This document shows positions 1 to 5,811 of a stretch of 12,660 nt of DNA, in pieces. Every line of letters begins with the position of its first letter. Positions within the stretch are counted from its first letter, which is position 1. The notes below the pieces were generated by a model that worked only from the letters and a program-made list of their open reading frames with translations, ran no database searches and had not been told where the DNA came from. The translations under genes were made by a program, and so were the position numbers. Source of the DNA: Ornithomonoglobus_A sp034090805 (GTDB taxonomy: Bacteria; Bacillota; Clostridia; UBA1381); contig JAXDRV010000047.1 of the NCBI GenBank assembly GCA_034090805.1, positions 1-12,660 of the forward strand, given 5' to 3'.

Positions 1-476
1 CACTCCGCTATTCTCTGCGAGGTTGAGGGCAGTATCGCATAATGATTTATAAGATTGTTTTTAACCGTGCCGTCCTCCTGCAAAACCTGGTGCGTATATC
101 CGATTTTATTATCACACTTTAACACCGCTATGGTCGGTGAATCGTTTATAACACAGTCGCACACAAGAACATCGCACGATTCGGTATTTTCCGCTGAAGA
201 AATCCCCTCATATATCTTTTCCGCTATAAAATGCGAAAAACTCCTTAAATCTCTTTCGTCCTCCTTAAGATATTCCTTCATGTGATACAAAAAACCGCTG
301 TTGCTGTTAAATTCTCCCTTTCTAAGCCCCGCACTTTCGCACACCTTATCGATATGCTTTGTGATAAAGCTGTTAATGCCTGCGTCCGAAACGTCCAGCT
401 CTCCCTCCGAATACACAGTCACCCCCGAATTTGCATCAAGTATATGCAGTATTGCGTGTTTTATTCCTACTATCAT
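1..476 (-). CDS. Nucleoid-associated protein, NdpA/YejK family (5' part, runs off left edge)
   Basis: I read 158 codons from the ATG at 476-474 to the window edge without a stop. The protein begins MIVGIKHAILHILD and later has the stretches SFITKHIDKV, FIAEKIYE, DVLVCDCVIND, IGYTHQVLQEDG and LINHYAILP. This is the pattern of the N-terminal half of the 37-kDa nucleoid-associated NdpA/YejK family (PF04245) in its Clostridia form. Family members are usually around 330-350 residues, so a little under half is present. The family is described as nucleoid-associated; its molecular role in Firmicutes is poorly known. The start is supported by an AAAGGA ribosome binding site (490-485) 8 nt upstream. 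The gene follows a MITE-like repeat (510-772) and a terminator (790-821), so it probably has its own promoter, but I could not pick a convincing one. The family call rests on remembered sequence pattern, not a search. Confidence 0.82.
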   Translation of the reverse strand, partial: MIVGIKHAILHILDANSGVTVYSEGELDVSDAGINSFITKHIDKVCESAGLRKGEFNSNSGFLYHMKEYLKEDERDLRSFSHFIAEKIYEGISSAENTESCDVLVCDCVINDSPTIAVLKCDNKIGYTHQVLQEDGTVKNNLINHYAILPSTSQRIAE

Positions 477-542
477 TTCTTATTTCCTTTCTGTTTGCTT
501 ATATATTTTTTATGTAATGGCGAAATATAGGTTTTGATTTTA

Positions 543-613
543 GAGTGTTTTTGCGTTCATTCAGACTCAAACATCCCTTGCGGTAACTCGTCTGAACAAA
601 CTCAAAAACACTC
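543..613 (-). repeat. Long hairpin of MITE copy 1 with a conserved 23-nt loop
   Basis: Arms 543-566 and 590-613 are 24 nt each and pair with three imperfections. Two of these (558/598 and 559/597) are C-A on the plus strand but G-U wobbles on the minus strand, so if this is an RNA the minus strand is the better one. The loop, 567-589, is identical at all 23 positions to the loop in copy 2 (7982-8004, reverse complement) although the arms differ. Confidence 0.7.
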
Positions 614-704
614 ACAAATCTCATAGGCTGCTACAGCTTTGGCGGAATTTGTGATGTTTATGATTAAGTTCCAGCGAGTTCCAAGCGAGAGCAAGGGTGT
701 GTAG

Positions 705-726
705 GGGGCGGTGTCCCTGCCGCCCC
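705..726. repeat. GC-rich hairpin of MITE copy 1
   Basis: GGGGCGG (705-711) and CCGCCCC (720-726) form a perfect 7-bp stem around an 8-nt loop. The same hairpin is at 7845-7866 in copy 2, where loop and stem are the exact reverse complement. Confidence 0.65.
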
Positions 727-789
727 GTAATCAGAAATATCTCAAATTCCGAAGTAACTTTACATTGCATAATGCCCATGTTTTTCGTC

Positions 790-821
790 AAAAAACCGCA
801 GGGGGTTTTGCTCCCCTGCGG
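790..821 (-). terminator. Rho-independent terminator of the NlpC/P60-membrane protein operon
   Basis: On the minus strand CCGCAGGGG (821-813) pairs with CCCCTGCGG (804-796) around an 8-nt loop, followed directly by six T residues (795-790). It begins 5 nt after the TGA stop of the membrane-protein gene (829-827), the textbook position for an intrinsic terminator of that operon. Confidence 0.9.
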
Positions 822-826
822 ATTTA

Positions 827-1492
827 TCAATCCTTTTTCAGGCTCATTCTGAAATTCTTGCTGTTGACTCTTATCTCCGCCTCAGGATTCGCTCTTTGAA
901 TAAATTGCAGAACCCTCGAAACATCTCTCGGCGAAAATCTGTCAATCGGCATATAGTAACATTCGTTATCCTTGGTGGACACGTATATCAAATCCATACT
1001 CTGCACCATTTTTTTCTGGTAATAATCCTTTGATTTTTCCAGCGGGCGCAGATTATCTCTGAAATACTCGTTATCCTCACCGTAACGCTTAATAAAATTC
1101 TTTGTTCCGATAAGTATTGTCGAAATATCCTCAATCGGGATTTCCGTTATCTTTGTCGGAGCCGGAATAAATTCACGTATCAGCTTAAGACTGCTGTCCG
1201 CCGCATACGGAAGAAAATCGTTTGTCCAGTTTTTCATGTATACTGTCCTTTTATCCGTCGCAAGGTACGTCGGGTATACGGTGTTTATCCGTATCACTAC
1301 ATATGACAACGCAAGTATAAGCGCAATCAGCCACGCTATCCCCCACAGGATATTGCCGCCGATAAAGCTTATCAAAAGCATCACCACCGCCAGCACCGAC
1401 AGCGCCGAAAGTATCCCTATCGCTATGCCGCTGTTTCGTCTGTAGCTTTTACTCGTGCACGCCTTGGCTGCGTATCTTGTTGATTTACTCAT
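827..1492 (-). CDS. Small membrane protein of unknown function (two TM helices, cytoplasmic-type C-terminal domain)
   Basis: This is a 221-residue protein. A basic N-terminus (about residues 1-20, rich in Arg/Lys/Ser) is followed by two hydrophobic segments (about 22-43 and 47-68) split by a short GGN turn. A soluble region of about 150 residues with alternating hydrophobic and charged residues then runs to the end. The layout recalls small bacterial proteins with two helices and a PH-like soluble domain, but I see no diagnostic motif and assign no function. The basic N-terminus suggests that both ends are cytoplasmic. The ATG at 1492 is preceded by AAAGGAG, which overlaps the region just after the TGA of the upstream NlpC/P60 gene. 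The gap is only 15 nt, so the two genes are almost certainly co-transcribed and perhaps translationally coupled. That link makes an envelope-related role plausible, as inference only. A strong terminator follows. Confidence 0.8.
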   Translation of the reverse strand: MSKSTRYAAKACTSKSYRRNSGIAIGILSALSVLAVVMLLISFIGGNILWGIAWLIALILALSYVVIRINTVYPTYLATDKRTVYMKNWTNDFLPYAADSSLKLIREFIPAPTKITEIPIEDISTILIGTKNFIKRYGEDNEYFRDNLRPLEKSKDYYQKKMVQSMDLIYVSTKDNECYYMPIDRFSPRDVSRVLQFIQRANPEAEIRVNSKNFRMSLKKD

Positions 1493-1507
1493 GTGTTATC
1501 TCCTTTA

Positions 1508-4048
1508 TCAGTACACCCTTCTTGCTCCGCAGTACTGAGCCGCATAATACGACTCGTCAAGTGAGCTTATTTTTACAACATCGCCCGTATGCGGTGCATG
1601 GATAAACTCATTGTTGCCTATGTAAATTCCGACATGGTGAACATCACCGTTATTCGCAAAGAACACCAAATCGCCCGGCGAAAGCTCGCTCTTTGTTACG
1701 GCAACACCGTTCTTTATCTGATCATACGTTACTCTGTCAACCGTGATCCCCAGGCTGCGGCATACATACTGAACAAGTCCCGAACAGTCAAAGCCGGACG
1801 GAGTCGTACCGCCCCATACATACGGAACGCCCATATACTTCTTTGCCTCATCAACAATTGCCTGTCCCTTTTCGCTTACCGGAATGTGCGCCGTAGGATC
1901 GCCTGTTGTGTACTCCTGCTTGCTGCGGTACTGCGCAAGCTGCCTGTATGCTTTGGTTGATTTCACCTGCTTTTGGATTATCTTTTTCTTTTTGACCTTT
2001 TCGCCGTTTTCCTCAACCTCAACAAGCTCTTCATCATAGAAGTACAGCACTCCGAGAGCCTCGTCCTCGTATACAAAATAGTATTTGTCGTCCTTATCGA
2101 GAATTATCTCGTTCACCACAGGCTCAGGCATCTCAATATTTACCTTTATCATATCCTGCGCCTTTTCAACGAATGTTCCTCGTCTGAGAGCAGTCACGTA
2201 AACGTAATACTCGCCCGGATCAAGTCCCTGAACAAGAGCGGAATTATCGTCCTCGATTATCGTGCTTACAACAAGACCGCCCGCCGAATTGTATACGTCA
2301 ACATAAAAATCGTGATACAGCTCGCTGTCCCAGCTTAGTGCTATGTAATCGCCGTCGGTTTTGTATTCGCCGCCGTTATCGGGACCGGTTATACGTACAC
2401 CGCCGTCATATGCCGATCCGTAGCTTATAAGCTGCTTTTCAGACGGGATCTCCTCACCGTCCGCAGCCACAGAGCTGACGGTTATATCATAATCGAGTCC
2501 GTCCTTAAGCATCTCCGCCGGCACTGTAAGCGTTGTGCCGTCCGTTGAAATATAGCTGTTTATCAGATAATCGTCCGCCTCAATATCGTAAACCTCAAGA
2601 CGATACTTATCTGCCGCTTTTTCCTTAAGCTCAAGCACAATATCCTCACCGCCGCCGAACTCGTTCGGCTCTGTTTCCTCAAGCTCCGGCTTTTGAGCCT
2701 TTGTTTCCGCAGACGGGATTTTTTCGTCTTTTTCGGCATTTGCTACCGGAATAATCCCAAACAGACGCTTTTTATCGGTATCCTCCGAGGACTTGAGATT
2801 ATCGGTGTTCACCTGTTCAATTTTACGTTTTGTGCGGATTTCTCCGTCCGTTTTAACGGTAACGTATATCTCATCATCACCGCCCACGGGAGCGCTTATG
2901 CCCGCCGCCGTGTTGCTTTTATATTTTTCGGTTAAAATCCGACTGTTTTCTTCAAGCAGCTTATTGTATACCTGATAAATATCATAGCCGCATACCTGCA
3001 CGCTTTCTCCGTCCTCAATGCCGCCCATGTAATCAAGCGAGGACATCCATGCCGTATCGGACAAGCCTTCGTTTATTACAAGCGTGTTAAGACCGTTTTT
3101 CGCTCTGTATGCGTTGATTATGTCAAGAAGCTCCTTGCTCCTTGTTTCGTTTATCTCCGCAGAAGGATCCTGACCCTCCGAACGGGGATTGTACAGAATC
3201 GAATCGGCATTCCCGTCCGCATCTGCTGTTATCGTGAGATTTTTGACCTCAGGTATTTCGCCTACAGGCTCACCGCCTATCATGCCGCCGTAGAAAAAGC
3301 CGGTAGCGTTCGTGTAAAGAGCGCATATTCTGTCGCCCTCAACGCCTATCATCACAAACTTTTCATAATCGGAATTGTATACGTACCATTCAAAGCCGTA
3401 ATCGCTTTTATCGATACGGTTCGGCTCACCCATTGCCTCAAGTACGGTTTCGATGTTTGCGCCTATTGTTACCGGAACGTCATTCACCGTAACCGTCACA
3501 TCCTGGAGGAAGTAATCGTACACAAGGTCAACAAGTATACGACAGCTGTCCCATGTGAGCGGCTTGTTCGGCTCTGTTCCGTTTTTGCTTGATATGATCC
3601 CCTGCCTTATCATAAAGGCATAAGCAATCCTGTTTTCCTCGTCTATATATGCGTTATCGTAGCAATCGTTAAGTATATTATTCGCTTCATCTTCAGAAAT
3701 AGTGTAGCTGCTATCATAGTTTATGATAGTTTTGTACAGAATAGTCATTACGTCCTGCTTGCGCATTTCAGGCATAGCGGCAACAGCTTCCGCATCATCA
3801 AGGCTGATGTATCCGAGTACGGCAGACTTGAGCAGATGCTCATCAAGACCGCTTTCGGCAAGCTGTTCGGGAACAGTCACCTCGGAGCTTTGGAGCTTTT
3901 CATAAAGAGCCACCGCCTGATCAAGTACATCGGTACCCGACAAAACAGCGCCGTTTTGCGCAGCATTCGCCGCATTTGCTCCGCCCGAAGCAAGAAGTGC
4001 AATGACTATCAAGGCACCAAGCCTTGACATAAACTTCTTTTTGTACAA
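1508..4048 (-). CDS. Secreted multidomain NlpC/P60 peptidoglycan hydrolase with CAP-associated region
   Basis: This is an 846-residue exported protein. Residues 1-30 are a signal peptide (MYKKK, hydrophobic core, then ANAANA). Residues about 75-180 look like two SLH-type cell-wall-anchoring repeats (KGIIS-like segment RQGIISS, PNKPLTWDSC). Residues about 190-255 match the CAP-associated N-terminal domain (VLEAMGEPN, YGFEWYVYN). Residues about 305-400 resemble a CAP/SCP core but are degenerate. Residues about 460-645 hold Ig/fibronectin-like beta repeats, followed by a charged linker. The C-terminal NlpC/P60 domain (about 725-846) has Cys755 in FDCSGL, His805 in HHVGIY and His817 in FIHAP, the C40 Cys-His-His set. 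The domain should cleave stem peptides of peptidoglycan outside the membrane. The start is TTG at 4048, with AAAGGA 9 nt upstream; the next ATG (4030) is too far from that site. Co-transcribed with the membrane protein downstream. Confidence 0.9.
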   Translation of the reverse strand: MYKKKFMSRLGALIVIALLASGGANAANAAQNGAVLSGTDVLDQAVALYEKLQSSEVTVPEQLAESGLDEHLLKSAVLGYISLDDAEAVAAMPEMRKQDVMTILYKTIINYDSSYTISEDEANNILNDCYDNAYIDEENRIAYAFMIRQGIISSKNGTEPNKPLTWDSCRILVDLVYDYFLQDVTVTVNDVPVTIGANIETVLEAMGEPNRIDKSDYGFEWYVYNSDYEKFVMIGVEGDRICALYTNATGFFYGGMIGGEPVGEIPEVKNLTITADADGNADSILYNPRSEGQDPSAEINETRSKELLDIINAYRAKNGLNTLVINEGLSDTAWMSSLDYMGGIEDGESVQVCGYDIYQVYNKLLEENSRILTEKYKSNTAAGISAPVGGDDEIYVTVKTDGEIRTKRKIEQVNTDNLKSSEDTDKKRLFGIIPVANAEKDEKIPSAETKAQKPELEETEPNEFGGGEDIVLELKEKAADKYRLEVYDIEADDYLINSYISTDGTTLTVPAEMLKDGLDYDITVSSVAADGEEIPSEKQLISYGSAYDGGVRITGPDNGGEYKTDGDYIALSWDSELYHDFYVDVYNSAGGLVVSTIIEDDNSALVQGLDPGEYYVYVTALRRGTFVEKAQDMIKVNIEMPEPVVNEIILDKDDKYYFVYEDEALGVLYFYDEELVEVEENGEKVKKKKIIQKQVKSTKAYRQLAQYRSKQEYTTGDPTAHIPVSEKGQAIVDEAKKYMGVPYVWGGTTPSGFDCSGLVQYVCRSLGITVDRVTYDQIKNGVAVTKSELSPGDLVFFANNGDVHHVGIYIGNNEFIHAPHTGDVVKISSLDESYYAAQYCGARRVY

Positions 4049-4081
4049 GCTAATCCGTCCTTTCTATAAGAGTAGTAACGC

Positions 4082-4117
4082 TTCCGAAAGCCGTAATTCC
4101 CACCGCTGCTTCCGGAA
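4082..4117 (-). promoter_or_regulatory. Inverted repeat in the 5' leader of the NlpC/P60 gene
   Basis: Arms TTCCGAAAGC (4082-4091) and GCTTCCGGAA (4108-4117) pair at 9 of 10 positions around a 16-nt loop. They lie inside the roughly 100-nt untranslated leader between the promoter and the TTG start. A c-di-AMP (ydaO-type) riboswitch would fit an NlpC/P60 gene, but I do not see its conserved blocks here, so it is listed only as a hairpin of unknown role. Confidence 0.4.
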
Positions 4118-4155
4118 AATGTCTGTAAGAACCCTATTCTGAATTATACTCTATC

Positions 4156-4184
4156 ATTATATCAGATTTTCCCGCGCTTGTCTA
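4156..4184 (-). promoter_or_regulatory. Sigma-A promoter of the NlpC/P60 operon
   Basis: Reading the minus strand: -35 TAGACA (4184-4179), exactly 17 nt spacer, then -10 TATAAT (4161-4156) with an extended -10 TGA just before it. This places the transcription start near 4149 and gives a leader of about 100 nt. It is the only promoter in the window that is close to consensus in both boxes. Confidence 0.8.
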
Positions 4185-4230
4185 TATCTATTTGTGAATT
4201 TTTTGTAACATTTTCTATAAAAATTGAAAA

Positions 4231-4257
4231 TAAATGCCGCCGAACAGCTCGGCGGCA
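4231..4257 (-). terminator. Rho-independent terminator of the NSS transporter gene
   Basis: On the minus strand TGCCGCCGA (4257-4249) pairs with TCGGCGGCA (4243-4235) around a 5-nt loop and is followed by a T-rich tail (TTTATTTTC). It starts 5 nt after the TAA stop of the transporter (4265-4263), separating that unit from the NlpC/P60 promoter. Confidence 0.85.
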
Positions 4258-4262
4258 CTTCA

Positions 4263-5633
4263 TTAAAAGAACTTCTGCTTATATCCAATTATAAATACAA
4301 CAAAAATCACAATCGGCAGAACATATGTGCAATAGAATCTCAGCTTTTTGGGGAATTTTATTCCCTTGCCGCTGTCCGCCTCGGCGATAAAATTGTCCCA
4401 GCCCCATCCGTACCGGGTTGTACAGAACAGCAGATACACAAGGCTGCCCAGGGGCAGAATGTTATACGAAACTATAAAATCCTCCAAATCCTGTATCGTC
4501 GAGCCGTCGCCGAGCGGCTGAACACCGCTCCACACGTTAAACCCAAGCACGCACGGAACAGACAGCACAAGCAGAGCAATACCGTTTATGATTACGGATT
4601 TTTTCCTGCTCCAGCCGAGCATATCGCACATCATGCAGATAATATTTTCAAACACGGCAATTATCGTTGACATCGCCGCAAACGTCATGAACACGAAAAA
4701 CAGCGTCTCCCACAAACGTCCGAACGGCATTTTATTGAAAATATTCGGCAGTGTGATAAACACCAGTCCCGGTCCCTCTCCCGGATCAACACCGAATGCG
4801 GAGCAAGCCGGGAAGATAATCATTCCCGCAAGCAGCGCAACCATCAAATCAAGCACGCTTATGCTTATCGTTTCTCCGGTCAGGCTTCTTTCCTTATCTA
4901 TATAGCTGCCGAAAATGCTCATCGAGCCCATGCCGATACTCAGCGTAAAAAACGCCTGGCTCATTGCGGCAAACACCACATTCGCAAGTCCCTGCTCACG
5001 GATATGCTCAACATTCGGCACCAAATAAAAGCTCAGTCCCTCGGCCGCATTCGGCAGCGTTACGCTCCTTACGCACAGCACTCCGATTATGACAAAAAGC
5101 GATCCCATCATTACCTTCGTAATGCGCTCAACGCCCTTTTGCAGTCCCAGACTGCACACTCCGAACGACAACAGCGAAATCACAAGCATCCACACCGTCA
5201 TATACACCGGACGTGAGAGCATTTCCTCAAAAATTATCTCACTCTGCCCCACCGTCAGACCTTCAAGTCCTCCCGACAATGCCTTAAAAACATACGCCAT
5301 CATCCAGCCGCCAACCGTTGTGTAAAACATCAGCAGCAGATAATTCCCGGCTACCGACACATATCCGTGTATGTGCCATTTCGTCCCCTTCGGCTCAAGC
5401 TCCAAAAAGCTCTTTGTGCTCGATTTCATACTTGCACGTCCCACCGCAAATTCCATTACAAGAATCGGCATCGCAAGCATCGCAAGGAACACAAGATAAA
5501 TCAGCACAAAAATCGCACCGCCGTATTTGCCTACGATATATGGAAATCTCCATACATTCCCCAGTCCTACCGCACAGCCCGCCGATATAAGTATAAAGCC
5601 AAGCCTTGATGAAAATTTCTCTCTTTTTTCCAT
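4263..5633 (-). CDS. Sodium-dependent amino-acid transporter, NSS/SNF family
   Basis: This is a 456-residue polytopic membrane protein, close to the usual length of bacterial NSS transporters such as MhsT and LeuT. TM1 carries the family signature SAGCAVGLGNVWRFPY (17-32), whose Ala, Val and Asn positions line the sodium and substrate sites. TM6 has SQAFFTLSIGMGSM (225-238), the unwound substrate-binding helix. TM8 has Ser322 and Thr323 where LeuT uses hydroxyl residues for the second sodium ion. About 11-12 hydrophobic segments are visible. It should import an amino acid with sodium; the substrate cannot be told from sequence. I choose the ATG at 5633 (MEKREKF) because the family starts there and AAAGGG (5650-5645) lies 11 nt upstream; an in-frame ATG at 5660 would add nine atypical residues. 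The 140-bp repeated element (5671-5810) lies directly upstream, and a terminator follows. Confidence 0.92.
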   Translation of the reverse strand: MEKREKFSSRLGFILISAGCAVGLGNVWRFPYIVGKYGGAIFVLIYLVFLAMLAMPILVMEFAVGRASMKSSTKSFLELEPKGTKWHIHGYVSVAGNYLLLMFYTTVGGWMMAYVFKALSGGLEGLTVGQSEIIFEEMLSRPVYMTVWMLVISLLSFGVCSLGLQKGVERITKVMMGSLFVIIGVLCVRSVTLPNAAEGLSFYLVPNVEHIREQGLANVVFAAMSQAFFTLSIGMGSMSIFGSYIDKERSLTGETISISVLDLMVALLAGMIIFPACSAFGVDPGEGPGLVFITLPNIFNKMPFGRLWETLFFVFMTFAAMSTIIAVFENIICMMCDMLGWSRKKSVIINGIALLVLSVPCVLGFNVWSGVQPLGDGSTIQDLEDFIVSYNILPLGSLVYLLFCTTRYGWGWDNFIAEADSGKGIKFPKKLRFYCTYVLPIVIFVVFIIGYKQKFF

Positions 5634-5670
5634 ATGCTGTAAATCCCTTTCATAAAACACTCTATTACGT

Positions 5671-5810
5671 TAATCCTCCATTCCGCCGTTCTGCGGCGGC
5701 ACAAACCATAATGTGGAAAAGACACAAGCAGATTGCCTTCTTGAGGGACGACGGCGTATGTGTATACTCCTAGTCCCGAAAGGAGGTGAGATGCGCAGTG
5801 TATTTTTCGC
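5671..5810 (+). ncRNA. Repeated structured element, copy A (SD-sequestering hairpin, plus-strand sense)
   Basis: This aligns without any gap to 12521-12660 (constant offset 6850; about 111 of 140 positions identical by hand count). It contains a GC hairpin (5683-5699) and a long hairpin at 5735-5787. In the long hairpin 5735-5742 pair with 5780-5787, a tandem G-A/A-G mismatch follows (5743-5744 with 5778-5779), then 5745-5749 pair with 5773-5777, then 5753-5759 with 5764-5770 around a GUGU loop. Several positions that would be C-A on the minus strand are G-U on the plus strand, so the plus strand is the likely RNA. The 3' arm is AAGGAGGT, a Shine-Dalgarno sequence for the ATG at 5791. The element abuts the GH13 stop (5814-5812) and precedes the NSS transporter gene. 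No known RNA family is recognised. Confidence 0.65.
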
Positions 5811-5811
5811 A

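Larger units (their letters stand above)
510..772. mobile_element. MITE-like element, copy 1 (decayed ends)
   Basis: This stretch matches the reverse complement of 7791-8062 along its whole length, so the two copies are inverted relative to each other. Shared parts, in order, are a long hairpin (543-613), a segment around GGAATTTGTGATGTTTAT, the segment GCGAGTTCCAAGCGAGAG, a GC-rich hairpin (705-726) and CTCAAATTCCGA near the right end. The ends form a short imperfect inverted repeat: TTATGTAATGG at the left and the complement of TTATGCAATGTAAAG at the right. These differ from the TTAGG-type ends of copy 2. I see no target-site duplication, which suggests an older insertion. It has no credible protein and fills most of the gap between the NdpA gene and the membrane-protein gene. 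Confidence 0.75.

Noticed and set aside
621..899. Short frames on both strands inside and next to MITE copy 1 (for example MSLPPRNQKYLKFR).
   Set aside because: They lie on repeat and terminator sequence, lack ribosome binding sites, and the same peptide arises from the other MITE copy by sequence identity.
4049..4150. c-di-AMP riboswitch in the leader of the NlpC/P60 gene.
   Set aside because: The gene type fits, but the leader is short and I cannot find the conserved sequence blocks of that riboswitch, only a simple hairpin.
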